A stretch of DNA of 64,000 nucleotides from Saxibacter everestensis (lineage in GTDB: Bacteria > Actinomycetota > Actinomycetes > Actinomycetales > Brevibacteriaceae): assembly GCF_025787225.1 (NCBI RefSeq), contig NZ_CP090958.1, positions 1,269,856-1,333,855 on the forward strand, written 5' to 3'. Shown piece by piece: positions 48,903 through 57,988 of the stretch (positions are counted from its first letter, which is position 1; the number at the start of each line of letters is the position of its first letter). A model generated the notes under the pieces. That model had not been told where the DNA came from, did no database searches, and worked only from the letters and a program-made list of their open reading frames with translations. The position numbers and the translations under genes were made by a program.

Positions 48903-50156
48903 ATGGCGGCAGGACACTCACACGGCGCTGACCTGCGTCCGGCGACCAGGCGTGACCGGATCAGACGCCGCAAGGCGATGCTCGGCATGCTGGTCATCAT
49001 TGTCCCAATCGGCGTGGCAACCGTCATCGGTCTGTTCGCGTTGTGGCCGAGTGGCGAACCGCCGCGGGTCGACTTCAACGATCCCACGTCGCTGGCACCG
49101 GGGGTCTCCTATTCGGAGGCGACAGTTTCCGCGGTGGAACACCGCCCCTGCACAGAGGAGGAAGGCGGCGGCGACTGCGTCGACGTCGACATCACGGTCG
49201 CCGGCGGCCAGACCGGCTCGATGTACGTTCCGCCCGAGGTGGCGGCATCCGGCATCGACCCCGGCGACGATCTCAAGGTGCTGTCGTTCCCCGATGCCGA
49301 GACCCAGGAAGCTTCCAACAGCAACTTCGAGTACATTTTCGTCGACTTCGATCGTGACTTCCCGTTCGTTGCTCTCGCGGTCGCCTATGCGGTAGTCGTC
49401 GTCGCGGTCGCTAGGTTGCGCGGGCTCAGGGCGCTGGTCGGACTGGTCATCGCCTATCTCGTGATGGTGAAGTTCATGCTGCCTGCCCTGGTCGCCGGCG
49501 AGCAACCGGTCCTCGTGGCACTCGTCTCATCGACTGCCATCATGTACGTCGTGCTGTACCTGGCTCACGGTGTCTCGGCCAGGACGACGACCGCACTGCT
49601 GGGCACGCTCGCCGGCATCGGGCTCACAGTCGGCCTCGGGTTCTGGGCAGCCGACGCGGCTCATCTGAACGGCATTGGCAGTGAGGACAGTTACACGCTC
49701 GCGTCCAATACCGATATGCAGCTGGGGTCGCTGGTGCTCTGCGGCATGATCATCGCGGGACTCGGCGTGCTGAACGATGTGACGATTACCCAGGCCTCGG
49801 CCGTCTGGGAGCTTTCAGAAGGCGCAAGGAACCGCAGCGCCAGAGAGCTTTACGGCTCGGCGATGCGGATCGGCCGGGACCATATCGCCTCGACCGTGTA
49901 CACGGTCGCGTTCGCGGTTGCCGGCGGCGCGTTGCCGGCAATGGTGCTGATCACTATGTACAGCCGGTCGTTCCTGGAGTCCCTGACCTTCGGCGAGTTG
50001 GCCGAGGAGCTCGCCCGGACGCTGGTTGGTTCGATAGGGCTCGTGTTGGCGATCCCGATCACCACGCTGATCGCCGTCGTCGTGGTGCGGGCAGTGTCCA
50101 GGCGTGAGCCGGACGATGAGCGAATGCCGGATCCGCTGCCGGCCTCCGGCGGCTAG
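48903..50156 (+). CDS. YibE/F family membrane protein
   Basis: 417-residue protein with one N-terminal helix, an extracytoplasmic segment (~60-150, with YSEATVSAVEHRPC) and about seven C-terminal helices. FPFVALAVAYAVVVVAVARLRGLRALVGLVIAYLVMVKFMLP and NDVTITQASAVWEL are family hallmarks. Function unestablished. AGGGGGC precedes the ATG, 28 bp after glyS, so co-transcription is likely. Confidence 0.87.
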   Translation: MAAGHSHGADLRPATRRDRIRRRKAMLGMLVIIVPIGVATVIGLFALWPSGEPPRVDFNDPTSLAPGVSYSEATVSAVEHRPCTEEEGGGDCVDVDITVAGGQTGSMYVPPEVAASGIDPGDDLKVLSFPDAETQEASNSNFEYIFVDFDRDFPFVALAVAYAVVVVAVARLRGLRALVGLVIAYLVMVKFMLPALVAGEQPVLVALVSSTAIMYVVLYLAHGVSARTTTALLGTLAGIGLTVGLGFWAADAAHLNGIGSEDSYTLASNTDMQLGSLVLCGMIIAGLGVLNDVTITQASAVWELSEGARNRSARELYGSAMRIGRDHIASTVYTVAFAVAGGALPAMVLITMYSRSFLESLTFGELAEELARTLVGSIGLVLAIPITTLIAVVVVRAVSRREPDDERMPDPLPASGG

Positions 50157-50230
50157 CCCGCACAGGTTGCTGGTGTTCCGCGGAGTTCGCCGCCGCGCGT
50201 AATTTGCAGGGACTTGCGACAATAGATGGC

Positions 50231-51394
50231 GTGAGTGTTCTTTTGGAGCAGGCGAAGCCTTTGCAGATTGGGCCGATGACGCTGCCGACCCCCGTTGTGT
50301 TGGCGCCGATGGCTGGTATCACCAACGCCGCATTTCGCAGGTTGTGCCGTGAGTACGGCGGGGGACTGTACGTGTCCGAGATGGTGACCTCCCGCGCCCT
50401 GGTGGAGCGCACCCCGGAATCCATGCGGCTGATTCACCATGACGACGACGAGCGCCCCCGCTCGGTCCAGCTCTACGGAGTGGACCCGGCGACCATTGCG
50501 GCCGCGATCCGGATGCTGGTCGACGAGGACAGAGCCGATCACATCGACCTGAACTTCGGCTGTCCGGTGCCCAAGGTGACCCGCCGCGGCGGGGGGTCGG
50601 CGCTGCCCTGGAAGATCGACCTGTTCACCGCGATCGTAACCTCGGCAGTGCGTGAGGCATCCCGCGGCGGCATCCCGCTCACTGTGAAGATGCGCAAGGG
50701 GATCGACGCCGATCACCTGACCTATCTCGATGCCGGGCGGATCGCGCGGGATGCCGGCGTGGCGTCCATCGCGCTGCACGCCCGGACCGCCGCCGATTTC
50801 TACTCCGGTACGGCCGACTGGTCGTCGATCTCCCGGCTGAAGGATTCCCTGGGCGACACGGTGCCGGTGCTCGGCAACGGCGACATCTTCTCCGCCGAGG
50901 ACGCACTTGACATGATGGCCCAGACCGGCTGCGACGGGGTCGTGGTGGGGCGTGGCTGCCAGGGTCGGCCATGGCTTTTCGGTGACCTGGCCGCCGCTTT
51001 CCGGGGTGACCCGACGCGGATCCGACCCGGTCTCGTAGACGTCGCCGCGACGGTCTACCGGCATGGCGAGCTGCTGGCCGAGCACTTTGCCGACGAGAAC
51101 CGGGGCATGCGTGACCTGCGCAAGCACATGGCCTGGTACTTCAAAGGCTACGCGGTCGGCGGCGATGCGCGGCGCGCGCTGGCAATGGTTTCAAGTCTTG
51201 CCGAGCTGCGCGAGCGTCTCGACGCGCTCGACCTGAGCGTTCCATACCCGGGCGCCGATGCCGAAGGCTCGCGCGGACGTGCGGGGAGCCCGAAGAAGCC
51301 TGCGCTGCCTGAAGGCTGGCTGAATGATCGGGAACTCAGCGGTGAACGGCGTGCCGTTCTGGCCGGCGCCGAATTAGACATTTCAGGAGGATGA
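50231..51394 (+). CDS. dusB: tRNA-dihydrouridine synthase
   Basis: 387-residue FMN enzyme that reduces uridine to dihydrouridine in tRNA D-loops. The TIM barrel has PVVLAPMAGITNAAFRRLCREYG, IDLNFGCPVPKVTRRGGGSAL with the catalytic cysteine, and GNGDIFSAEDAL...VVGRGCQGRPWLF for FMN phosphate. The C-terminal helical domain binds tRNA. GACAAT is 7 bp before GTG 50231 (leaderless). It is 3 bp from dgt. Confidence 0.92.
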   Translation: MSVLLEQAKPLQIGPMTLPTPVVLAPMAGITNAAFRRLCREYGGGLYVSEMVTSRALVERTPESMRLIHHDDDERPRSVQLYGVDPATIAAAIRMLVDEDRADHIDLNFGCPVPKVTRRGGGSALPWKIDLFTAIVTSAVREASRGGIPLTVKMRKGIDADHLTYLDAGRIARDAGVASIALHARTAADFYSGTADWSSISRLKDSLGDTVPVLGNGDIFSAEDALDMMAQTGCDGVVVGRGCQGRPWLFGDLAAAFRGDPTRIRPGLVDVAATVYRHGELLAEHFADENRGMRDLRKHMAWYFKGYAVGGDARRALAMVSSLAELRERLDALDLSVPYPGADAEGSRGRAGSPKKPALPEGWLNDRELSGERRAVLAGAELDISGG

Positions 51395-51397
51395 CGA

Positions 51398-52714
51398 GTG
51401 AGCCAGTCCTCACGCATGGGTGATACGGTCACGCCCGTTGCGCAGTACAGCGACTTCGATCAGGAACGGTGGATCACCGAAACGGCCAAGAATCCGCGGC
51501 GAAGCGCCTTTCAGCGGGACCGTGCCCGGGTCGTGCACTCTTCCGGGCTGCGTCGGCTCGGCGCCAAGACCCAGGTGGTCTCGCCGGGCAGTGACGATTT
51601 CGTCCGTACCCGGCTGACCCACAGCCTCGAGGTAGCGCAGGTCGGCCGTGAACTTGCCCGCTACTTGGGCTGCGACCCGGACGTGGTCGACGCTGCCTGC
51701 CTGTCCCACGATCTTGGCCACCCGCCGTTCGGTCACAATGGCGAGATCGCACTGGCGAGCCTGGCCAAGGACATCGGGGGATTCGAGGGCAATGCCCAGA
51801 CGCTGCGCCTGCTCACCCGGCTGGAGGCGAAGGTGCTCGCTCCCGGTGAGAACGGTCCGTCAGCCGGCCTGAACCTGACTCGCGCCACTCTCGATGCAGT
51901 GTCGAAGTACCCCTGGCCGCGATCCCAGGCACCGGAGATCGCCGGCGAATCGTCCAGCGTGCAGAAGTTCGGCGTATACGAGGATGACCGTGAGGTGTTC
52001 GCGTGGCTCCGCCAGGATGCGCCGATCAGGGTTCGCTGCCTGGAAGCCCAACTGATGGACCTCGCGGACGATATCTCGTATTCAGTCCATGACGTCGAGG
52101 ACGCCGTAGTGGGACGCTCGCTCGACCTGGGCTCACTCGACGATGCCGACCTCCGAGACGAACTGGCCTCGACGACCAGGCGCTGGTATCTGCCCGAGGT
52201 CGGGGAAGACGAGCTGCTCGCCTCACTGGACCGGCTGCGTTCCGCTGCCTACTGGCCGAGAGCGTGGGACGGCAGCCGGCGGGCCCAGGCCGGGCTCAAA
52301 CACATGACGTCACAGCTGATCGGGCGCTTCGCCGCCGCTGCCGAACATGCCACCCGGGAAGAGTACGGCTACGAGTCGCTCAACCGCTATGCCGGTAACC
52401 TCGTGGTGCCGCGTGACACCCTGACCGAGATCAGCGTGCTGAAAGGACTCGCTACGGTGTCGGTTATGGTTGCCGCCGACCGGCAGCAGATCCAGAAGTA
52501 CCAGCAACAGGTCCTGGTCGATCTGGTCGGATACGCCGCCGACCATCCCGAGTCGCTGGAGCCGATGTTCTCGGCCGACTATGCCGTTGCCGACAACGAC
52601 GACGCTCGTTTGCGGGTGGTCATCGACCAGGTGGCTTCGCTGACCGACAACTCCGCCTGGGGCTGGTATCACGCCATCCACGCGGGCGACGGCGACTTGT
52701 CCGGGCTAGGGTAA
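51398..52714 (+). CDS. dgt: Deoxyguanosinetriphosphate triphosphohydrolase-like protein
   Basis: 438-residue HD-domain dNTP triphosphohydrolase. Metal ligands: RLTHSLEVAQV (His), SHDLGHPPFGHNGE (HD) and the later Asp in MDLADDISYSVHDVEDA. It cleaves dNTPs to nucleoside and triphosphate, which controls dNTP pools. GGAGG precedes the GTG. Adjacent to dnaG, as in most actinobacteria. Confidence 0.92.
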   Translation: MSQSSRMGDTVTPVAQYSDFDQERWITETAKNPRRSAFQRDRARVVHSSGLRRLGAKTQVVSPGSDDFVRTRLTHSLEVAQVGRELARYLGCDPDVVDAACLSHDLGHPPFGHNGEIALASLAKDIGGFEGNAQTLRLLTRLEAKVLAPGENGPSAGLNLTRATLDAVSKYPWPRSQAPEIAGESSSVQKFGVYEDDREVFAWLRQDAPIRVRCLEAQLMDLADDISYSVHDVEDAVVGRSLDLGSLDDADLRDELASTTRRWYLPEVGEDELLASLDRLRSAAYWPRAWDGSRRAQAGLKHMTSQLIGRFAAAAEHATREEYGYESLNRYAGNLVVPRDTLTEISVLKGLATVSVMVAADRQQIQKYQQQVLVDLVGYAADHPESLEPMFSADYAVADNDDARLRVVIDQVASLTDNSAWGWYHAIHAGDGDLSGLG

Positions 52715-52721
52715 AGGCGTG
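52707..52721 (+). promoter_or_regulatory. Leaderless promoter of dnaG
   Basis: TAGGGT (52707-52712) overlaps the dgt stop and lies 6 bp before the dnaG GTG; there is no ribosome site. Confidence 0.4.
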
Positions 52722-54590
52722 GCAGGACTGATCAGACGTGACGACATCGATGAGGTGCGCTCACGGGTGCGGATTGACGAAGTCGTCGGCCATCATGTGA
52801 CGCTGAAATCTGCCGGTGTTGGCTCGATGAAGGGGCTGTGCCCATTCCACGATGAACGCTCACCGTCGTTCCACGTGCGGCCACAGGTTGGGCTGTACCA
52901 CTGCTTCGGCTGCGGCGAAAGCGGAGACGTTTTCACCTTTCTGCAAAAGATTGACCACGCAACCTTCAGTGAGGCTGTCGAACGCCTGGCGGCACAGGTC
53001 GGTGTGCAGCTGCGCTACGAGGACGGGGACGGGCCAAAGCGGGAGGACGTGGGGCGCCGGCAGCGCCTGATCCAGGCTAACCAGGCGGCCGACACGTTCT
53101 TCCAGCAACAGCTGGGCAGCGCCGAGGCGGCAGCCGGGCGCCAGTTCCTTGCCGAACGCGGGTTCAGCAAGCAGGCCGCCGAACACTTCGGCGTCGGCTA
53201 CGCGCCAAAGGGTTGGGATTCCTTGCTGAAGCACTTGCGCGGCCGGGGGTTCACCGAGGCCGAGCTGAGCGCGTCCGGGCTGATGAGCCAAGGAAACCGC
53301 GGACTCTACGACCGTTTCCGCGGCCGGCTGATCTGGCCGATCCGCGACCTCACCGGCGACACGATCGGGTTCGGCGCCCGCAAGCTTTACGAAGATGACC
53401 AGGGGCCGAAGTATCTCAACACCCCGGACACCGCGCTGTACCGCAAACAGCAGGTGCTCTACGGTATCGACCTGGCAAAACGGGACATCGGCAAGAAGCG
53501 ACAGCTTGTTGTGGTCGAGGGCTACACCGACGTGATGGCGTGCCATCTTGCCGGCGTCACCACGGCGGTTGCGACCTGCGGCACGGCGTTCGGCACGGAT
53601 CACATCAAGGTCGCCCGCCGGCTGATCTCTGACTCACAGACCTTCGGTGGCGAGGTGGTCTTCACCTTCGATGGCGATGCCGCTGGCCGAAAGGCGGCGC
53701 TGCGCGCGTTCTCCGAGGACCAGCGTTTCGTCGCTCAGACGTTCGTCGCGGTGGAGCCGAGCGGCGCCGATCCGTGCGAGCTGCGGCAACAGCACGGCGA
53801 TGCGGCCGTGGTCAATCTGGTGAAGTCCCGTCGTCCGCTGTTCGAGTTCGCCATCGTGTCGACGCTTGCCAGCTTCGATCTCAACACGGTGGAAGGGCGC
53901 GTTGCCTCCCTTCGTGCGGCCGCGCCCGTTGTGGCCGGCATCCGGGACAGTGCGCTGCGTCCGGGCTATGCACGGTTTCTGGCCGGAAGGATCGGCATCG
54001 ACGTCGAAGAGGTGCTTCGCGCCGTTCAGGCGGCATCCCGGCGCGGTTCGGGTTCCCAGGGCGAGGACGGCCGGCCCCAGGGCTCATCTTCGGCGACGGG
54101 CGGACGCCGGCAGGACTCCACGGACCCGGTCGCCCAGGTCGAGCGCGGGGCGCTCCAGGTGGTGCTGCAGCACCCCTTGTCGGTGAAGGCCGAGGCTTTC
54201 GACCTGCTCGACGGACAGGTTTTCCGCTCGCCGGCGCACCGTGCCGTCCATGACGCGATCCGGGCCGCCGGCGGGCTGGCCGCGGGACAGCAAAGCCCTT
54301 CAGCCTGGCCGGAGAAGGTGCGGACGGCTGCCTCGGAGGTGGTGTCGAACCTGGTCGGCGAGCTGGCCGTGCGTCCGCTGCCAACCGATGACGAGGGCAT
54401 CGAGCGCTACTGCCGGGCAATCATGGCCAAGCTACTCGACCTGGACATGACCCGGATCGCCGCGGAACTACACGGCAGGCTGCAGCGGCTCGACCCGACG
54501 ACCGACGCTGAAGAGTCGCTGAAGGTGCTTACTCAGCTGCAGGAGCTTGAGGCGCGGCGGGCTCGGAACCGGGCCGATAGTCAGGGCTGA
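52719..54590 (+). CDS. dnaG: DNA primase
   Basis: 623-residue replicative primase that makes RNA primers at the fork. The N-terminal zinc site is CPFHDERSPSF...YHCFGCGESGDVF (CHC2 type, residues ~41-70). The Toprim core has VVEGYTDVMA (catalytic Glu) and FDGDAAGRKA (Asp pair). The C-terminal helicase-binding region follows a linker rich in Gly/Ser. Complete and of usual length. Confidence 0.95.
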   Translation: MAGLIRRDDIDEVRSRVRIDEVVGHHVTLKSAGVGSMKGLCPFHDERSPSFHVRPQVGLYHCFGCGESGDVFTFLQKIDHATFSEAVERLAAQVGVQLRYEDGDGPKREDVGRRQRLIQANQAADTFFQQQLGSAEAAAGRQFLAERGFSKQAAEHFGVGYAPKGWDSLLKHLRGRGFTEAELSASGLMSQGNRGLYDRFRGRLIWPIRDLTGDTIGFGARKLYEDDQGPKYLNTPDTALYRKQQVLYGIDLAKRDIGKKRQLVVVEGYTDVMACHLAGVTTAVATCGTAFGTDHIKVARRLISDSQTFGGEVVFTFDGDAAGRKAALRAFSEDQRFVAQTFVAVEPSGADPCELRQQHGDAAVVNLVKSRRPLFEFAIVSTLASFDLNTVEGRVASLRAAAPVVAGIRDSALRPGYARFLAGRIGIDVEEVLRAVQAASRRGSGSQGEDGRPQGSSSATGGRRQDSTDPVAQVERGALQVVLQHPLSVKAEAFDLLDGQVFRSPAHRAVHDAIRAAGGLAAGQQSPSAWPEKVRTAASEVVSNLVGELAVRPLPTDDEGIERYCRAIMAKLLDLDMTRIAAELHGRLQRLDPTTDAEESLKVLTQLQELEARRARNRADSQG

Positions 54591-55010
54591 GGCGGGGCCA
54601 GCGGCTGGGCGGCTATGGACCCGGCGACGGGACGCATCGTCTCGCCCATCTCGCTCGTTCCTCGCTCGAAATGCCCGGCCACACCATGACGACGCGCCCC
54701 GACGCCGGTTGGGTGTCGCCACTCGCTGGTCCCTCGCTCGAAATGCCCGGCCACACCATGACGATGCGCCCCGCCGCCGGCGGGGTGATCTGGCGGAGCG
54801 TCGTATTGCCTATCTCGCTGGTTCCTTGGTGGAGGTGCCCGGCCACACCATGACGATGCGCCCCGCCGCCGGCGGGGTGATCTGGCGGAGCGTCGTATTG
54901 CCTATCTCGCTGGTTCCTTGGTGGAAGTGCCCGGCCACACCGTGACGATGCGTCCCCGTCGCCGGCTTGGTATCGACGAACTCTAACCGCCGACTACCGG
55001 CGCCGTTGCT
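54591..55010. repeat. Intergenic tandem repeat array after dnaG
   Basis: A 420-bp gap between convergent genes. A core beginning TGCCCGGCCACACC recurs at 54671, 54743, 54835 and 54927. Units two and three are 92 bp each and differ at only two bases; the first is 72 bp and the fourth is diverged and partial. Units two and three include CCCCGCCG-C-CGGCGGGG, a perfect 8-bp hairpin. It could terminate both flanking genes. Open frames across it are products of the repeat and not genes. Confidence 0.8.
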
Positions 55011-56240
55011 TCAGCGTCTATGCCCGGCCGGAATCGACCGGTAGATCTCCTCGAAGCTCTTCAGCGTGTTTCCGATGTCGTGTTTGGCGACCATGGTCGC
55101 ACTGGCCTCGCCCATGGCGGCGAGCGCATCGGCATCGAGCGCCGCAATCTTGCTGATCTGTTCTGCCAGTTCTACTGTCACCCCCGGCGTGAAGAGGTAG
55201 CCGTTGTAGCCTTCGCGGACCAGGTGCGGAAGCGCGACGGCGTCGGCCAGCACGACGGGCTTTCCGGTGGCCATCGCCTCAAGGGTGGCGATGCTTTGCA
55301 GCTCGGCGGTGCCGGGAAGGCAGAACAGGGTGCAACGAGCGTATGCCTTGGCAAGTTCTTCGTCGGAGATCTTACCGAGGAACGAGACCCGGTTGGCTAC
55401 TCCGAGGGAGCGGGCGAGGTTTTCCAGATTCTCCAGTTGTTCGCCCGACCCGACGATTTCCGCGCGTACGTTCAATGCCGGATCGGTGAGCGCCACCGCC
55501 TTGATGATCTGGTCGACGTGCTTCTCCTCCGCGAGGCGCCCAACGAAGAGCACTGTCCGAGCGTCCTTGTCCTTCGCTGCGGCGGAAGTGTCCACGGTCG
55601 CCGGGGTAAAGCCGGAGAGGTCGATCCCGCAGGAGATCGCCCGGATCTCGTGGTTGAAGCCATGTTCCGTGAGAAGGTCGGCGGCAAGTTGGGTCGGAGT
55701 TGTGATCACGTCCGCCTTCTGGAACTGCTTGCGCAAGTCTCGCCAGGCCCAGCGGATGCCGGCATCCAGAATTGGCTTCGGTACCGAAACGTAGGGGGCC
55801 ACGTTGTCCGGCATGAAGTGGTTGGTGGCGGCGAGAGGGATGCCGCGCCGCTTCGCCCCCTTGATCAGGAAGCGACCGATTACGAAATGCGCCTGAACGT
55901 GAACCACGTCGGGCTGTATCTCTTCGAGCAGCGCTTGTACGGCAGGTTTGGTCTCCCACGGGAAACAGATCTGCCAGGTCGGATGCGGGTACCAGCGGTG
56001 CGATCGCAACCGGTGGACGATGACGCCATCTTCCTCGGTGTCGGAGACGGTGCCGGTGGCCGCGGGGCAGATGACGTGAACCTCATGGCCGTGCTGCGCC
56101 AACCCGGTCGCCAGACGCTGGGCGAACCGCGCCGCACCATTGACCTCAGGGGCATAAGTTTCGGCACCGATGACGATGCGGAGTGGCTCGGAACTCTGTT
56201 GAGGAAACATACCGTCTTTCGTAGTTGGGGGGAGACTCAT
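55011..56240 (-). CDS. Glycosyltransferase family 4 protein
   Basis: 409-residue GT-B fold glycosyltransferase. The acceptor-side N-domain begins RIVIGAETYAPEVNGAARFAQRLATGLAQHGHEVHVICP. The C-domain has VLFVGRLAEEKHVDQIIKA and the nucleotide-sugar site FCLPGTAELQSIATLEAMATGKPVVLAD. Similar proteins glycosylate membrane lipids or phosphatidylinositol; the substrate is open. ATG overlaps the upstream transporter stop (ATGA), so the two genes are one unit. Confidence 0.88.
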   Translation of the reverse strand: MSLPPTTKDGMFPQQSSEPLRIVIGAETYAPEVNGAARFAQRLATGLAQHGHEVHVICPAATGTVSDTEEDGVIVHRLRSHRWYPHPTWQICFPWETKPAVQALLEEIQPDVVHVQAHFVIGRFLIKGAKRRGIPLAATNHFMPDNVAPYVSVPKPILDAGIRWAWRDLRKQFQKADVITTPTQLAADLLTEHGFNHEIRAISCGIDLSGFTPATVDTSAAAKDKDARTVLFVGRLAEEKHVDQIIKAVALTDPALNVRAEIVGSGEQLENLENLARSLGVANRVSFLGKISDEELAKAYARCTLFCLPGTAELQSIATLEAMATGKPVVLADAVALPHLVREGYNGYLFTPGVTVELAEQISKIAALDADALAAMGEASATMVAKHDIGNTLKSFEEIYRSIPAGHRR

Positions 56241-57127
56241 GGGGATTTTGTCGATGGTCCGATACTGGTGGTCTCACTTTTTGATTCGAGTACATCGGGG
56301 TGGTAGCGGGAGAGGACGAGCACGCCGCCGACTGCGCAGGCGCCGCACACAATCATCAGGGTCAAAATTACAGGAGAGACCTTGCTGGCTTCCTGCAGGA
56401 CGATTGCCCCGATGATGACGGCAACAATCGGGTCGATAACGGTCAGGCCAGCGATCACCAGCTCGGGTGGGCCGGAAGCGTACGCGGTCTGGACGAACCA
56501 CGAGCCGAGCAGCCCCGCGGCGATGATGCCGATGAAGCACTCCCAGCTGACGGTGTCCAGGCCATTGAGTAGTTGCTGGCCGACCAGGTGGACGCTCGCC
56601 GCCACGCAACCGAACAGGACGCCGGCAGCAATGATATAGAAGAGATTGCCTGACTTCTTCCGAAGCAGGGCGACGAGACCGAAAACAGCGCTCACTGTCA
56701 GCGTCAGGACGGTCACCGGCAGGGCTTCAGGACCGGTGAGCAGTGGTGAGTGCGCGTTGAGCGCCGACAGCGTGACGAAGAGCCCCAGGCCAACTGTGCA
56801 GACGAGCACGGCGGCGAGTACACGGCGCTTGAACTTGAGCCCGCGGAGAGTCATGCCCATGAGTACGGCCACAATTAGAGAAAACGTTCCCATCGGCTGA
56901 ACCACCATCACTGGCGCGATGGACAGCGCCACGACGTTCAGCAGCATCCCCAGTCCGAGGACGCCGAGCCCGAGCAACCAGCGCCGGTCCTTCGCAAGCT
57001 CGAGCAGGTGCTTGAACTTGAAGCTCCCGGTTCGCTCCTGAGTCTGCACCGCGCCATGTTGGAAATGCGCACCGAATGCCAGGCAAACCGCCGAGGTGAG
57101 GGCGAGGACCACAGCAAGAGCTGTCAC
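56237..57127 (-). CDS. DMT family transporter
   Basis: 296-residue integral membrane protein with about nine or ten helices in two EamA-like halves, of the drug/metabolite transporter superfamily. Distinct stretches are LLNVVALSIAPVMVVQPMG and PPELVIAGLTVIDPIVAVIIGAIVLQE, typical of the actinobacterial branch. Start GTG 57127 is set by where the hydrophobic N-terminus begins; its ribosome site is weak. Coupled to the glycosyltransferase, it may flip or supply that enzyme's lipid or donor. Confidence 0.78.
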   Translation of the reverse strand: MTALAVVLALTSAVCLAFGAHFQHGAVQTQERTGSFKFKHLLELAKDRRWLLGLGVLGLGMLLNVVALSIAPVMVVQPMGTFSLIVAVLMGMTLRGLKFKRRVLAAVLVCTVGLGLFVTLSALNAHSPLLTGPEALPVTVLTLTVSAVFGLVALLRKKSGNLFYIIAAGVLFGCVAASVHLVGQQLLNGLDTVSWECFIGIIAAGLLGSWFVQTAYASGPPELVIAGLTVIDPIVAVIIGAIVLQEASKVSPVILTLMIVCGACAVGGVLVLSRYHPDVLESKSETTSIGPSTKSP

Positions 57128-57438
57128 TGTTTCACGCGCCTCTCGGTGGGAAGTGCCGGATAGGTTGTCATTGTCTCTAATCGTAGTTCGTTGGGCCTGG
57201 GCCGGCGGGTGAAATGCGGGTAAATGGGGGATCTCCCGACATAGTTGGGTGCTATACCCCAGTCTTCGATAAGGGTCACCCCTGGCGCCAGCTACCTCTG
57301 GGTGAAAATCCGTACTACTTGAAGGTCTTGACATTCTCGCGGCGAGCGGCTAATGGCGTCTCGCTTTGTGGCACCATCACCCGGCGGGGCCGCGATTTCG
57401 CCGCAGCATTAATCTTTGCTAGTGTTTTCTCTGCGTGA
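57128..57438. other. Divergent region between the transporter and tRNA-Asn
   Basis: This 311-bp gap holds the tRNA promoter and presumably one for the transporter on the other strand. I see no supported gene or recognised riboswitch. Confidence 0.45.
57328..57356 (+). promoter_or_regulatory. Promoter of tRNA-Asn
   Basis: TTGACA (57328-57333), 17-bp spacer and TAATGG (57351-57356) give a near-consensus housekeeping promoter about 80 bp upstream of the tRNA. Confidence 0.55.
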
Positions 57439-57984
57439 TCCCCTGTAGCTCAGTTGGCAGAGCATTCGACTGTTAATCGAAGGGTCGCTGGTTCGAGCCC
57501 AGCCGGGGGAGCAGTAGAAGGGCCTCTGACCTGCAGGAATGCAGGTCAGAGGCCCTTCATCTTTCGGGTGTGCATCCGGCGCCCGGGCCCGCCGTCGGTA
57601 TCCGTCGCCGTCGCCGAATATGAAGTGCTCCGCGTGTGCGACTGCCTTTTTAAAACCATCGTTTCGTAGCGCAACCTGGACCTCATCGGCCTGCACGCCC
57701 AGGTCGATGTACTGCGTGTACCCGGGGCGAAGAATCCAGACACCCTCGGCCGGCGGCAGGTAGAACACAGCGAAGGACCGATGGCCCTCCTGGTCTTCCC
57801 ATACCGGAACCACCGCGACCGCGGCACCGGTGTCGACGTTGATCCATTGCGCGCGGGGCCGCGGCTGATCCTCGTCGGGCACCGCCGGATCGAGGAACGG
57901 TGCCGAACCCTTACCCCAGTGCTGTTCATAGCGCTGGTGGAAGATTGGAAACAGGGTCGCGTCGTACCGGCGCCAGCTCGTCAT
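57409..57984 (-). CDS. Hypothetical protein whose frame runs through the antisense of tRNA-Asn
   Basis: 191-codon frame starting at ATG 57984 with AAGGAGG upstream. Residues 1-130 look like a real soluble protein (MTSWRRYDATLFPIFHQRYE, VPVWEDQEGHRSFAVFYLPP). The last ~50 codons are the reverse of the tRNA terminator and of tRNA-Asn itself and are unlikely to be native sequence. The normal stop was probably lost. It follows a truncated hsp20, so both damaged ends may stem from rearrangement next to the tRNA. No family recognised. Confidence 0.55.
   Translation of the reverse strand: MTSWRRYDATLFPIFHQRYEQHWGKGSAPFLDPAVPDEDQPRPRAQWINVDTGAAVAVVPVWEDQEGHRSFAVFYLPPAEGVWILRPGYTQYIDLGVQADEVQVALRNDGFKKAVAHAEHFIFGDGDGYRRRARAPDAHPKDEGPLTCIPAGQRPFYCSPGWARTSDPSINSRMLCQLSYRGSRRENTSKD
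57439..57511 (+). tRNA. tRNA-Asn (GTT)
   Basis: A full cloverleaf can be drawn: acceptor TCCCCTG/CGGGGGA, D-loop AGCTCAGTTGGCAGAGC, anticodon stem TTCGA/TCGAA with loop CTGTTAA (anticodon GTT) and T-loop GGTTCGAGCC. The discriminator is G; CCA is not encoded. A strong terminator follows. Confidence 0.97.
57518..57557 (+). terminator. Terminator of tRNA-Asn
   Basis: A perfect 18-bp stem (57518-57535 with 57540-57557) has a GGAA loop and is followed by CATCTTTC. It lies 6 bp after the tRNA. Confidence 0.88.
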
Positions 57985-57988
57985 GACC

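Noticed and set aside
54547-54945. Open frames across the 92-bp repeats
   Set aside because: They arise because the repeat lacks stops in some phases; the peptide merely repeats with the DNA, and no start context is shared.
54671-54985. CRISPR array
   Set aside because: Units are 72-92 bp without the alternation of a short constant repeat and unique spacers; there are no cas genes.
55020-56306. 428-codon frame antisense to the glycosyltransferase
   Set aside because: Shadow frame; the glycosyltransferase motifs are clear on the minus strand.
57454-57669. Plus-strand frame spanning tRNA-Asn
   Set aside because: It reads through the tRNA and its terminator.
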